A stretch of DNA of 38,049 nt from Candidatus Eiseniibacteriota bacterium (GCA_005893225.1 VBOT01000030.1:1-38049), one strand, 5' to 3'; shown: positions 24,800-34,515, counted from the stretch's first letter. Notes: generated from the sequence alone by a model not told the origin. A program made the numbers and translations.

Positions 24800-26592
24800 C
24801 ACCGCGGGGTCCCCGGGGCGCCGCCCAGCGTGACGGCGGGTCTCGACCCAGGCGAGCCGCCAGCGCCCGCGGCGGCCCGGAGGCCGGCCGCCGGCGCCCC
24901 CGGCGCGCCTTCGATCTCGTGCACGCTCGCCACCGGCGCCGGGCCTCCCCGCTGCCAGTTGTGGTCGATCCACACGTAGGTGAGTGGGTGAATGTCGAGC
25001 GCGGTCTGGTAGATCCCGCGCACGTAGGGCTTGACCAGCTCGTTCGTCGAGTAGTGATAGATCGGGATCACCGGGCCTTCGCTCAGGAGCAGGGCCTCCG
25101 CATCGCTCAGGATCCTCAGGCGCTTGGCGGGATCGACCTCCGCGGCCGCCCGGTGAATCATCCCGTCGTAGCGCGGGTCGCCCCAGCCGGAGCGATTGTT
25201 CCCATCGCCGGTGAGGTAGCAGGCGAGGAACGTGTTGGGATCGAGGTAATCGCCGATCCACGACCTCCGCGCCACGTCGTACTGGAGCGCGGTCGTGGCC
25301 TGGAGGTACGAGCCCCACTCCTGATTCGAGATCTCGACGTCGATGCGGAGCACCCGCTTCCACATCGCCTGGATGGCCTCGGCGATGCGCCGGTGGTCCT
25401 CGCTGGTGTTGATCAGGATCGAGATCTTGCGGAAGCCCTTGCCGCCCGGGTAGCCGGCCTTGGCGAGGCACTGTCGCGCCTTCTCGGGATCGAACCAGAC
25501 GCGCGGAGGATGCTCGTAGCCCGGGTAGCCGGAGGGGGTGAAGTTCCCCCACGGGTCGCGGCTCCGCTTGAGCAAGTCGTTCGCGATCGCCTCCCGGTCC
25601 ACCGCGTAGTCGAGCGCCCGCCTCACCCAGACGTTGTCGAACGGCTTGCGGGTCACGTTGATGGAGTAGAAGTAGACGCCCTGGTAGTTGCCGTGACGGA
25701 AGTCCGCGAAGTCGCGCATGTAGGGGATGAACGAGGACGGGATGTAGCCGCTCGGGTTCCAGTCGATCACGCCGGCCTTGTAGAGATTGGTCGATGTGTT
25801 GAGATCGTCGACGGTGTACCCCACGATGCGGTCGAGCTTGACGTTCGCGGCGTCCCAGTAGTGCGGGTTCTTCACGAACTCGAAGCGGTTGTTCTGCCGC
25901 CAGTAGTCGAGCGTGAACGCGCCGTTGGTGACGATGTTCCCCGGCAGGGTCCAGCGGTTCCCGTGCTTCTCGACCGCCCAGCGCGGGACCGGCAGGCAGG
26001 TGTAGAACTGGACGAGATAGAGAAAGAAGGCGGTGGGCTGTGCCAGCCGGATCACCAGAGTGCTGTCGTCGGGGGCGGAGATCCCCACCAGGTTCTCGTC
26101 CTTGATCTCGCCCTTGTTGAAGGCGTCGGCGTTCACGATCGAGGAGAGCAGCCCTGCGTAGCGAGCCGCGGTCTCGGGTCTCAGCACCCGCAGCCACGAC
26201 CAGCGGAAGTCGCGGCTCGTCACCGGGGTGCCGTCGCTCCAGCGGATGCCCGGGCGCATGTGGAAGGTGTAGCGGAGGCCGTCCTCGCTGATCTCCCACC
26301 GGTACGCCTGGCCGGGGAGCGGCTCGAGGGTCTTCGGGTCCTCGCGGGTGAGCCCCTCGAACATGATCCGGTCCACCCGGCCGTCGGGCTGTCCCACCGC
26401 GAGCCCGGGGTCGTAGATCTCGGGCTCGGCGCCGAGGTTGAAGCGGAGCACGTTCCCCGCCGGGGGCGTGACGTTCCCGAAGTAGCGGGCCGAGGTGCTG
26501 GCGGGGGTCGCGGGGGCGCGCGAGGCCGGGGCGCAGGAGAAAGACGCGCCGGCTGCGGCAAGGGCCAGTAACGAAGCGAGAGCACGAGTCAT
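24799..26592 (-). CDS. Extracellular solute-binding protein, family 5 (OppA/DppA-like)
   Basis: 597 residues. An export signal (MTRALASLLALAAAGASFSC) has a cysteine where a lipoprotein would be modified, although the lipobox is imperfect. The SBP_bac_5 domain then shows LRFNLGAEPEIYDPGLAVGQ, IMFEGLTREDPKTLEPLPGQ, and YTFHMRPGIRWSDGTPVTSR with DFRWSWLRVL, the classic oligopeptide-binding pattern. Later blocks FVKNPHYWDAANVKLDRIV and ALDYAVDREAIANDLLKRS are also typical. The C-terminal ~50 residues are an Ala/Gly/Pro-rich tail beyond the usual end. It is the first gene of the OppABC-like operon and is divergent from allantoinase across ~185 bases, so the two units may share control. The ligand could be peptides; a ureide or other nitrogen compound is a speculation from position only. 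Confidence 0.92.
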   Translation of the reverse strand: MTRALASLLALAAAGASFSCAPASRAPATPASTSARYFGNVTPPAGNVLRFNLGAEPEIYDPGLAVGQPDGRVDRIMFEGLTREDPKTLEPLPGQAYRWEISEDGLRYTFHMRPGIRWSDGTPVTSRDFRWSWLRVLRPETAARYAGLLSSIVNADAFNKGEIKDENLVGISAPDDSTLVIRLAQPTAFFLYLVQFYTCLPVPRWAVEKHGNRWTLPGNIVTNGAFTLDYWRQNNRFEFVKNPHYWDAANVKLDRIVGYTVDDLNTSTNLYKAGVIDWNPSGYIPSSFIPYMRDFADFRHGNYQGVYFYSINVTRKPFDNVWVRRALDYAVDREAIANDLLKRSRDPWGNFTPSGYPGYEHPPRVWFDPEKARQCLAKAGYPGGKGFRKISILINTSEDHRRIAEAIQAMWKRVLRIDVEISNQEWGSYLQATTALQYDVARRSWIGDYLDPNTFLACYLTGDGNNRSGWGDPRYDGMIHRAAAEVDPAKRLRILSDAEALLLSEGPVIPIYHYSTNELVKPYVRGIYQTALDIHPLTYVWIDHNWQRGGPAPVASVHEIEGAPGAPAAGLRAAAGAGGSPGSRPAVTLGGAPGTPR

Positions 26593-26776
26593 GGGATGAG
26601 CGCAGTATCCCCCGTTCGTCACGGCGGCCGGCGCTCCGCTGTGGCCCATCCGTTCGGTGACCGCCGCCGCCCGGCATGGCCCGTGTCTACCGTCCTCCGG
26701 GATTACCAGGGTCATCGGCACGCGCATCGCGCCGGGTAAGGACGGTTCCCGCGCTCCTCGCGGTATTCTCCCACCT

Positions 26777-28151
26777 GTGCGCCCGGTCTCCGCCCACGAC
26801 CTCCTGATCCGATCCCGTCACGTGGTGACGCCGCGCGGGGTGGAGGATGCCGTCGTGTGCGTGGGAGAGGGGCGCATCAGCGCGGTCCTGCTTCCGCGGG
26901 AGGCACGGGGAATGACCGGAATCCTCGATGTCGGCGATTCCTACGTGTTGCCTGGGCTCGTGGACACGCACGTGCACGTGAACGAGCCCGGCCGCACCGA
27001 GTGGGAAGGGTTCGAGACCGCGACCCGCGCCGCCGCGGCCGGCGGGGTGACCACGATCGTGGACATGCCGCTCAACAGCATTCCCGCGACGACGACCGCC
27101 GCAGCGCTGGCGGAGAAGCGGGCGGCGGCCGCGGGGAAGTGCGCGATCGACGTCTTCTTCTGGGGTGGCGTGGTTCCCGGGAACGCGGGTGAGCTCGAAT
27201 CGCTGGCAGCGGCCGGAGTGCTGGGCTTCAAGTGCTTCCTCGCGCCGTCGGGAGTCGACGAGTTTCCGCATGTGGGCGAGCGGGACCTGAGCGAGGCCAT
27301 GCCGATCGTGGCCCGGCTCGGGCTCCCGTTGCTGGTTCACGCCGAGCTGCCGGAGCCGATCGATGCGGTGCTGGCGGCCACGGCGGGGCGCGATCCGCGC
27401 CGCTACGCCACCTGGCTCGCGGCCCGTCCCGCCGAAGCCGAGCTCGAGGCGATCCGGCTCATGATCCGGCTGTGTGTCGAGCATGGCTGTCGAGTGCACA
27501 TCGTGCACCTCTCGACGGCGGATGCGCTGCCCGATCTGCGGGCCGCGCGGCGGCGCGGTCTTCCGATCACGGTGGAAACCTGCCCGCACTATCTCTGCTT
27601 CGCCGCCGAGGAGATCCCGGACGGCGCCACCGCGTTCAAGTGCGCTCCTCCGATCCGCGAGCGTGAGAACCGCGATCGGCTGTGGGCGGCGCTCGCGGCG
27701 TCCGAGATCGACCTCGTCGCCTCCGACCACTCGCCGGCGCCGCCCGGGATCAAGTGCCTCGACTCCGGGGACTTCATGAAGGCCTGGGGAGGGATCCCTT
27801 CGCTCGAGCTGGGGCTCGCAGCCATCTGGACCGAGGCGAGCCGCCGCGGCTTCACCCCGGCAGATGTCGTGCGCTGGATGTGCGCGGGCCCGGCGCAGAT
27901 GGCCGGGCTCGATGGGAGTCGCGGCAGCAACGTCTGGGAGTCGCGGCAGCAACGTCGCGGCGCGTAAGGGCTCGATCGCCGTGGGCCACGACGCCGACCT
28001 CGTGGTTTGGAATCCCGATCGGGAGTGGACCGTCGATGCCAGGCGACTCCGCCAGCGGCATCCCATCACGCCCTACGACGGTCGCCGGCTCAAGGGCGAG
28101 GTCCACGGAGTGTATGTGCGCGGCGAGAAGGTGTTCGAGCGGGGGAGGTGA
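26777..28151 (+). pseudogene. allB: Allantoinase (AllB-like), reading frame broken by a 22-bp duplication
   Basis: Cyclic amidohydrolase converting allantoin to allantoate. Metal ligands are visible: HxH in GLVDTHVHVNEPGRTEWEGF, the lysine to be carbamylated in GVLGFKCFLAPSGVDEF, His in LLVHAE and VHIVHLSTADAL, and Asp in LVASDHSPAPPGIKC. The first frame runs to 27967 and ends in a false tail (NVWESRQQRRGA). The genuine C-terminus (AARKGSIAVGHDADLVVWNP to YVRGEKVFERGR) continues in another frame to 28151. The cause is an exact 22-bp tandem duplication at 27913-27956; with a single copy the frame closes as LDGSRGSNVAARKGSIAVGH, an intact protein of about 450 residues. The GTG at 26777 is chosen as start because homology begins there; TATTCT seven bases before it might give a leaderless transcript. 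The gene could be a true mutant, a reversible variant or a sequencing artefact. If functional, it feeds the allantoicase downstream. Confidence 0.85.
27913..27956 (+). repeat. Exact 22-bp tandem duplication causing the allantoinase frameshift
   Basis: Bases 27913-27934 are repeated exactly as 27935-27956; each unit begins TGGGAGTCGC and ends GCAACGTC. As 22 is not a multiple of three, the extra copy shifts the frame. Removing one copy restores a continuous allantoinase. Confidence 0.97.
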
Positions 28152-28333
28152 CACTTTCGGCGACCGCGTTTTCAGCGGGTCAATTCTGTCCTGGCGACGC
28201 GCCGCCGCGATCGAAGGCGTCAGAGCATCCGCGAGCAGCGTCGAAGCGGCGGCCCGCGAGGGAACCATCCCGCCATCACTGCTGCTGGCTTTCATCATGA
28301 GGCCCCTTCCTCGTCTCCCGGTTCGTGCGCTCA

Positions 28334-31081
28334 TCAGAAGGTGATGCTGACTCCCATGCGCACCGCCCGCCCCTCTTCCAGCACCCGCGGGTCGTGCAAC
28401 GGGACCCAGTCCAGAAGGTTGTCACCGTTGGTGTCCTGCAGATACCCCCCACCCGTGCGCCCCGTCTCGGTGTAGTAGATGAGGTAGTCGTCGCCGGCCT
28501 GGTTGACGTAGGGGTTGGGGAACGCCGTCGGGTCGGGGCTCAGCTCGTCGATGTTGGGGACGTTGAGGATGTTCCGGGCGTCGAAGAACAGGGTCACGTT
28601 CTGCCCCCACACCTTGTAGAACTTGTCGCCGTCGATCGTGAGGTCCGAGGTCGACGGCTTGCGCCTGGAGTCGTCGAGCGCGGGGTCCGGACGCCGATCG
28701 TTCCGGAACGACGGGGTGAATGGGAATCCGGAGCCGTACTTCCACAGCGTCCGGAAGCCCCACGTGGAGTCGCGCACGGTCGCCGAGATGCTGACCGAGT
28801 GACGCTGGTCCCAGTCCAGCGGCTGCTCCGAGATGGGCAGATAGAGCCGCCCGCCGTTGAAGAACTGGAGCGCCTGGTTGGGGTCCGACGCCACGCCGGT
28901 CGCGAGCGAGAAGGTGTAGTTGATGTCGGCCGAGAACTTGTGGCTGAAGCTCTTGGTGATGCTGGCCTCGAACCCGCGCGAGCTGGCGTAGTCGCCGTTG
29001 TAATAGACGTTCACCAGGTTGCCGAACTCGTCGCGCTCCTGGCGCGCCGTGATCAGCCCGTAGATGTCGCGGAAGAACACGCCGAACTGGCCGTAGATGT
29101 CCTTGGAGAACAGGTGCTGCATGCCGGCCTCGTAGGCGATGTTGGTCTGGGCCTCGAGGTCCGGGTTGCCGCGGATGTTCACGCTCGTCCCCACCCCGCG
29201 GTTCTGGAAGATGACGCTGTGCGCCGGGGTCTGGTAGGTCCACCCGTAGTGGAAGCTGAGCTTGTCCTTGTCCGAGATCGGGTAGGCGATCCCGAGGCGC
29301 GGGCTGAACTGGGACTTGTTGCGCTTCCCGCTCTTCAGGTCCTTGGTCGCGATCTGATCGCCCGGACTGAACATGTCGTAGCGCATCCCGGCGTTGAGCA
29401 CTAGGCCCTCGAATTCCCAGCGATCCTGGAGGTACACGCCCGCCTCGGGGTTGTAATTGATGAAGTCCGAGCGGATGCCGCCGGGGAGCCCGTTGGTCTC
29501 GACGTTGGGAAGCGTCAGGTTGAGGTTCTCGACCCGGTTGTACTTGACCTCGAAGCCGGTCTTCCAGGTGTGCTGCTTCCAGTGCCGGGTCGAGAGATCG
29601 CTCTTCATGTTGTAGATGGTCGAGCTGCTCTGCGAATAGCGCGGATAGTCGCCGTGGGTGGCAAAGAACGGGTTGTTCTCCGTGCCCACCTGGGTGTTGC
29701 CGTTCCAGTAGAACGGGCTCTGGATCGCGTACTCCCAGGGCTGCTTGCGCCCCACCGAGTTCAGCGACTGGAAGGTCAGCACCGAGGCCCGCGTCGTCCA
29801 CACGCTCTTCTCCGAAAGCTGGTCGGTCCACACCGACGTCAGTTGGTGGTACCTGTCGTCCCGCGTCGGGAAGTGGTCCGGCATGTTCACCGGCTGGTAG
29901 GTGTTGTCGATCTTGAACGGCGACCAGGTGCCGTAGCGCGGGTTGTAGGCATCGGGCTGGTTCGCCGTCCGGATGGTGTCGTAGGTCACCTGGACGTAGC
30001 CCTGGCGGCTCCACATGTGGTTGTACGGAGTCTCGATGCTGCGGTTGTTGATGGTCTCGAGCGTGATCTTGTTCCTGGGGTTCGCGCGATAGGCCAGCTT
30101 GAAGTTGGTGTTGATCTGGTTGGACTGGCGATTGCCGAGCTTGATGAAGTCGAGCAGGGTGCGATGCGGCTGGGTCAGGGTCGAGCGCAGGTAGGTGTCC
30201 GTGAACGTCCCCTCGTAGGTCGCGAAGTAGGTGAGGCTCTTGATCGGCGTGGGGCCGCCGAAGCCGAAGCTGAAGCGGTCGTAGTCGTCGAAGGTCTTGG
30301 TGGGGTCCAGGTAGCGGTCGGTGTCCCACCGCACCTCGCCCGCCAGCCGGTCGGTGCCTTCCTTGGTGGTGACGCTCACCACGCCGGAGAGCGCGTTGCC
30401 GTACTCGGCGTCCGCCCCTCCCGTGATGATGTCGGTGCCCGCCACCGCCAGGTTGGCGATGTTGGCGCCGCGGCCGAACAGCGGATCGGTGGCCTCGACG
30501 CCGTCGAACTGGTACTTGATCTCGCCCGCGCGCCCGCCGCGGAAGTGGAGCTCGCCTCCCTGGGAGACGACGCCGGCCTTGGTGGCGATAGCCTGGCGCA
30601 GGTTGTCGACCGGCAGCTCGCGCAGCTTCTCTGCCGAGATGGTCTGCCGCGTGGTCGAGGACTTGGTGTCGATGCGCTTCTCGGCGCGCACCTCGATCTC
30701 CGGGAGGATCACCGCCTTGGACTCGACGAAGGTGAAGTTGACCGTGGTGGTGGCGCCGGCGTTGACCTGGACGCCGGTCTGCATCTGCTTGTCGTGGCCG
30801 ATTGCCTGCACCCGGACCGTGTACGTCCCGACCGGCACGCCAGTCAGCACGAAGTTCCCGTTCTCGTCGGTCGGGGCGCCCTGCTTGGTGCCGAGAATGA
30901 TGACGTTGGCGAACGCCACGGGATCCTTGCCGCGCTCGAGCACCCGTCCCACGATGCGCCCCGTGGCGGCGGCAGGAGCGGACGATGGGATTTCAGGCTT
31001 TTGCTGCGCCACGGCGGGTGCTGCCAGCGCGAGGGCCAAGGCAATCCACGCGACTCCCTGGCGCGCAGGACGCGAGCTCAT
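28334..31081 (-). CDS. TonB-dependent outer-membrane receptor with carboxypeptidase-regulatory-like N-terminus
   Basis: 915 residues. A signal peptide (QGVAWIALALALAAPAVAQQ) is followed by a CarboxypepD_reg-like domain (~40-130: GRIVGRVLERGKDPVAFANV, GNFVLTGVPVGTYTVRVQAI). The plug (~150-260) includes KLRELPVDNLRQAIATKAGV, FRGGRAGEIKYQFDGVEAT and AEYGNALSGVVSVTTKEG. A beta-barrel of ~650 residues ends in EEGRAVRMGVSITF with the terminal aromatic expected of outer-membrane proteins. Barrel motifs include PRLGIAYPISDKDKLSFHYG. GGAGGCCTC before the ATG is a good ribosome-binding site. Such Oar/SusC-like receptors import large or scarce solutes with energy from TonB. No SusD-like partner lies beside it. 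It sits between the broken allantoinase and the allantoicase, so a role in uptake of a purine-derived nitrogen source is possible but unproven. Confidence 0.93.
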   Translation of the reverse strand: MSSRPARQGVAWIALALALAAPAVAQQKPEIPSSAPAAATGRIVGRVLERGKDPVAFANVIILGTKQGAPTDENGNFVLTGVPVGTYTVRVQAIGHDKQMQTGVQVNAGATTTVNFTFVESKAVILPEIEVRAEKRIDTKSSTTRQTISAEKLRELPVDNLRQAIATKAGVVSQGGELHFRGGRAGEIKYQFDGVEATDPLFGRGANIANLAVAGTDIITGGADAEYGNALSGVVSVTTKEGTDRLAGEVRWDTDRYLDPTKTFDDYDRFSFGFGGPTPIKSLTYFATYEGTFTDTYLRSTLTQPHRTLLDFIKLGNRQSNQINTNFKLAYRANPRNKITLETINNRSIETPYNHMWSRQGYVQVTYDTIRTANQPDAYNPRYGTWSPFKIDNTYQPVNMPDHFPTRDDRYHQLTSVWTDQLSEKSVWTTRASVLTFQSLNSVGRKQPWEYAIQSPFYWNGNTQVGTENNPFFATHGDYPRYSQSSSTIYNMKSDLSTRHWKQHTWKTGFEVKYNRVENLNLTLPNVETNGLPGGIRSDFINYNPEAGVYLQDRWEFEGLVLNAGMRYDMFSPGDQIATKDLKSGKRNKSQFSPRLGIAYPISDKDKLSFHYGWTYQTPAHSVIFQNRGVGTSVNIRGNPDLEAQTNIAYEAGMQHLFSKDIYGQFGVFFRDIYGLITARQERDEFGNLVNVYYNGDYASSRGFEASITKSFSHKFSADINYTFSLATGVASDPNQALQFFNGGRLYLPISEQPLDWDQRHSVSISATVRDSTWGFRTLWKYGSGFPFTPSFRNDRRPDPALDDSRRKPSTSDLTIDGDKFYKVWGQNVTLFFDARNILNVPNIDELSPDPTAFPNPYVNQAGDDYLIYYTETGRTGGGYLQDTNGDNLLDWVPLHDPRVLEEGRAVRMGVSITF

Positions 31082-31534
31082 GAGGCCTCCACGGGGGAAA
31101 TATCCAACCAGTCGACTCGGCTATGGAAAATGCCAAGCAAGAGCGTCAGCGCGACGCCTTGTTGCCCAACCTGTTGCCCGGCCTCTAGCCAGTAAGTTCG
31201 GGGGTCAATCGGGAACCGCAGCAGGTGAGTCGGGTTCCGTGAGGGAGGAAGAGCTCGGCACGCAAACCAGGCACCGAGGGTTGACCCGCATCGAGGTGCC
31301 ACGCCCAGCTATCGCGAACTATCAGCGCGTGGCGCCGGCATGTCAAGGATCCCTTTTTCTATGCAGGTGCACATCCCGGAGCAGGCGGCTCCGGCGTCAA
31401 CGCCGCCACCGATGAATCGACCGGCGTGACCGGCCGATAAGCCCATCGTGCATGCGGGAACGGACGCCGCGATCGCCCTAGACGAGGCCACGCGCGAGGC
31501 AGAGCCGCGCGCGTCGCCGGGGAGCGGCATCCCC
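31082..31534. other. Intergenic region, no gene recognised
   Basis: About 450 bases between the divergent TonB receptor and the membrane-protein gene. It includes a short in-frame extension of the latter from a GTG at 31448 that has no ribosome-binding site. I see no repeat array, terminator or clear promoter; a CCTTTTTCT run near 31350 is the only notable low-GC patch. Confidence 0.45.
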
Positions 31535-32854
31535 ATGGGAGCCGTCTTCCGGCTTCTGCTGGCACTCGCCCTGCTGTGGGCCGTCAACTTCACGCTCCTC
31601 GTGACTGGTCACCGGACCGGATGTCCGGTCACCTTCCCGATCGCGATCCTGCTCGGCCCTCCGTTTCACCCGCGCGGCGTCCCCTACGCGCTGGCTTACC
31701 TGCTCGTCCTTGGGTTCGGGCTCCGGATGCGGCGGCTCGGGGCGGCGCAGGCCTGGGCGCTCGGGCTCCTGTTGCTCCTGTTCGGAAACCTCGCGCAGGG
31801 CGGGTTCGATGCCGGATTCCTGAAGCCGTTCTACCAGCCGTACCTCGGGACCCACGTCCAGTACTTTCACGACGCGGTGCGCATCCGAAGTCCCGGAGTC
31901 TGGCTCTCCGAGTTCAACACCGCCCAGCCGCATCTGCTCATCCACTCACGCACCCATCCTCCATTCGCGGTACTGCTGCATTTCTTCGTGCTGCAGGCGG
32001 CGTGGGGAAACCTGGCGTTTCTCTCGCTGGCGTTCGTCCTGATCTCTTCGCTGACGCTGCCCGTGGTGTGGCTCGTGCTCCGCGAGGTGGGTGCCGACGC
32101 CCGGCGGGCTGGCTTGCTGACTCTGCTTCTTGCCGCGACCCCGGCGTTCAACATCTACGGTGCGGTGAGCCTCGACGGCGTCATCGCCTTCCTGGCGTCG
32201 GTCTTCCTCCTCGGGTGCGTGCGTGTCGCGCGTTCGGGACCGAGCGCCGGAGCCGTGAGCCTCATGACGATCGGGTTCCTGTCGGTCAGCTTGCTCTCCT
32301 TCGGCGGCGTCTTTCTGGTCGTGGCAACCGGTCTCGCGGGGCTCTTCCAGACGGAAGGGCGCGGGCGCCGGGCGCTGCTCACGGCCCTGGCCATCACCGT
32401 CGGGATGAGCGCCCTGGTCTTCATCGCGGTCCATCGGGTCTGGGGCTACGACCACGTCCAGGCCTTCATGACGGCATCGCGACTCGAGAACCGCCACGGT
32501 TTCCTGCTGGTCAGTCGGCCTCTCGTGTACGCCATGACACGTGTCGAGGACGTCGCGGAGATCGTGCTGTTCCTGTCACTCGGGACGGCGGCGACGATGG
32601 TGCGAATGCCATGGCGCCGGGGCGGGGACGGAGACCCGGTGACGGGCGTCATGATGGGGGCCGTGGGGACGCTCGCGCTCATGTTCGCCTCGGGCGCGTA
32701 CCGCACCGGCGAGACGGCACGCGCCTGCCTGTTTGCCTATCCCTATCTCCTGCTGGCGCTCCGCCGGCTCGCGCCCGAGCGAGCCTTCGCGCTGATCTGC
32801 TTTGCAGGAGTGCAGACGCTGGTGATGCAGTTGCTGGGAAACTTCTTCTGGTGA
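31535..32854 (+). CDS. Polytopic membrane protein, GT-C glycosyltransferase-like
   Basis: 439 residues from the ATG at 31535 (a GTG at 31448 would add 29 residues). About ten hydrophobic helices are visible, starting MGAVFRLLLALALLWAVNFT. A large first loop contains GTHVQYFHDAVRIRSPGVWL and then HLLIHSRTHPPFAVLLHFFV; the HPP segment after an extracytoplasmic loop resembles GT-C (PMT/ArnT/GT87-like) sugar transferases that use polyprenyl-phosphate donors. Further features are a short cytoplasmic REVGADARRAG loop, SLDGVIAFLASVFLLGC, and a C-terminal ALRRLAPERAFALICFAGVQ with final helix to LLGNFFW. The catalytic acidic residue cannot be placed with certainty. No partner gene adjoins, and it is convergent with the sirtuin remnant. 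A generic membrane protein is the safe alternative. Confidence 0.6.
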   Translation: MGAVFRLLLALALLWAVNFTLLVTGHRTGCPVTFPIAILLGPPFHPRGVPYALAYLLVLGFGLRMRRLGAAQAWALGLLLLLFGNLAQGGFDAGFLKPFYQPYLGTHVQYFHDAVRIRSPGVWLSEFNTAQPHLLIHSRTHPPFAVLLHFFVLQAAWGNLAFLSLAFVLISSLTLPVVWLVLREVGADARRAGLLTLLLAATPAFNIYGAVSLDGVIAFLASVFLLGCVRVARSGPSAGAVSLMTIGFLSVSLLSFGGVFLVVATGLAGLFQTEGRGRRALLTALAITVGMSALVFIAVHRVWGYDHVQAFMTASRLENRHGFLLVSRPLVYAMTRVEDVAEIVLFLSLGTAATMVRMPWRRGGDGDPVTGVMMGAVGTLALMFASGAYRTGETARACLFAYPYLLLALRRLAPERAFALICFAGVQTLVMQLLGNFFW

Positions 32855-32889
32855 GAAGGGTCGCCAGCCTCGACTCACCGCCGCTCCGC

Positions 32890-33431
32890 CTACCCTACGA
32901 TCTCGGGCAGCACCTCGCCGGCCTTGCCGCCGATCGATAACACGTGCTCCGAGTACCCGGTCGGCTCCGGATTGATCTCGCCGCATCGGCAACGGGGCGG
33001 CAGCTCAGGCAGCGGCACGGAGTGGTCTTGCCGCTCGGCGCCGCAGCGCGTGCAGCGGATCGTCCAGATGTCGCCGTGCAGGTGGATGATGTTGCGGTTC
33101 CCGGCCAAGCGGTGGAGCCCATCGACGTTCTGGGTCACCAAGGTGAAGCATTCCGTGCGAGCCTCGAGTCTCACCAGGGCGTGGTGTCCGGGGGCTTCGC
33201 GCTCGCGATCAAACCCCGCCTCCAGTCGTACCATTCCCACACCAATCCAGGATCGCGCGCGAAGGCTTCGGGCGTGGCGAGGTCCTGGGGGCGAAACGTG
33301 CGCCACAGTCCGGCGGACCCGCGAAACGTGGGGACGCCGCTCTCCGCCGAGATTCCGGCGCCCGTCAGGGTCACGATGCGCCTGGCGTTGGCGACGAGCT
33401 CGCGCGAGCGAGCGATCGGATCCGCGTTCAA
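32890..33431 (-). pseudogene. Decayed sirtuin (Sir2-family NAD-dependent deacylase)
   Basis: The remains of a Sir2/SIRT5-like deacylase. The first fragment (33431 to ~33190) has the NAD-binding start [20 protein letters not shown] and [18 protein letters not shown]. The frame then shifts near a run of five Gs (33190-33194); the K-P-N-P-G-H motif is reduced. The second fragment continues [34 protein letters not shown] and zinc cysteines CTRCGAE...CRCG. It then jumps directly to INPEPTGYSEHVLSIGGKAG and EVLPEIVG, which is the normal sirtuin C-terminus. About 80-90 residues that should lie between (the RPxVVxFGE and GTSxxVxPA blocks) are missing. The catalytic His (LHGDIW) is present, but with both lesions the product cannot fold. 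A loss-of-function remnant is the best reading. Confidence 0.85.
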
Positions 33432-33495
33432 GACTCTCTCGGGGACGTGGGGCGCCTGTGCAGGGGCATCGTCCCTGCCGGTTAGCCCCGTTCTT

Positions 33496-34515
33496 TCACT
33501 CCAGCGTCCCGTACACCCTAAGCCGGCTCACGCCCCCATCGGGATAGATGTTGAGCCGCACGTGAGTGCACGCGCCGACGTCGGCCAGCTCCTTCTCGAA
33601 CCTGCGGAGCCTGTGGGCCTCGAGCTTGGTCTCGCCCAGGATCTCGGCCCATCGCAGCTCGCTCGAGGTCAGCGAGTCCACGACCGCGTCGGGCTCGTGG
33701 CACCCATCGGCCGAGCAGCGATCGGGGTAGTTGCCCTTGAAGTGGCTGGTGTCGACCTCGATGCGGCGAATCCGGCCCGCCCGCCCGAGCCGCACGATCG
33801 CCCAGTCGTGCCCAGGCCCGCGCCGGCGCCGGGTCTCCCAGCCGTCCTTCATGCTGCGGCTCTCACCCGGCATGGTCAGGTTCTCCTTCGAGCCGAAGAA
33901 CATGTCGCTCGCCGCCACCACCACTCCGCCGTTCTCGACCGCCGCGAGGTCGACCTGACTCCCTGGCCTGATGCGGCTCCAGTCAGGCGCCGCCCGCCCG
34001 TAGAGCCTCAGCCGCGCCACGCCGCCGTCGGGAAAGATGTTGAGGCGGACGTGGGTGAATCGTCCCGCGCTCTGCGTGGCGAACAGGTTCTGTGAGCCCG
34101 GCTTGAGCGGCGAGCGGGGAAGGATCTCGGACCAGCGCGCGGTCGCGGCCGCGAGTGTTTCGGGGCCGGGATCGCCGGCGAATTCGCTCGCCTCGATGGA
34201 GGCGTACGGAGGATGGTTCCCGAGGAAGTGGCTGGTGTCGATGTCCACGCCAGAGATTTCGCCGGCGACGCCGAGCTTGATGATGCACCAGTCGTGGCCG
34301 GGCGTGCGCCGCCGCCGCGTCTCCCAGCCGTCCATCCATTTGCCGCGGTCGGTGTACTCGTCGGGCAGGAAGACCCCGCGGCTGGGCTTGAGGAGGTTCT
34401 CCTTGGGCGCAAAGAACTCGTCGTTGGCGAGCACGGCCTGGCCGCCGAGCCGCTCCGAGGCGAGGTCGATCAGCCCCGAGAACGCCGCTGCTTCCGGTTG
34501 AGTGGGCGAATCCAT
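33496..34515 (-). CDS. alc: Allantoicase
   Basis: 339 residues made of two homologous allantoicase domains. Domain 1 (~10-170): [80 protein letters not shown]. Domain 2 (~175-339): [59 protein letters not shown] and [19 protein letters not shown]. The length and layout are those of bacterial allantoicase, which splits allantoate into ureidoglycolate and urea in the cytosol. The start at MDSPTQ is supported by AGGAG nine bases before the ATG. It is divergent from uraD-uraH across ~140 bases and follows the path of the nearby allantoinase. No ureidoglycolate lyase is recognised; DUF6986 may act after it. Confidence 0.95.
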   Translation of the reverse strand: MDSPTQPEAAAFSGLIDLASERLGGQAVLANDEFFAPKENLLKPSRGVFLPDEYTDRGKWMDGWETRRRRTPGHDWCIIKLGVAGEISGVDIDTSHFLGNHPPYASIEASEFAGDPGPETLAAATARWSEILPRSPLKPGSQNLFATQSAGRFTHVRLNIFPDGGVARLRLYGRAAPDWSRIRPGSQVDLAAVENGGVVVAASDMFFGSKENLTMPGESRSMKDGWETRRRRGPGHDWAIVRLGRAGRIRRIEVDTSHFKGNYPDRCSADGCHEPDAVVDSLTSSELRWAEILGETKLEAHRLRRFEKELADVGACTHVRLNIYPDGGVSRLRVYGTLE

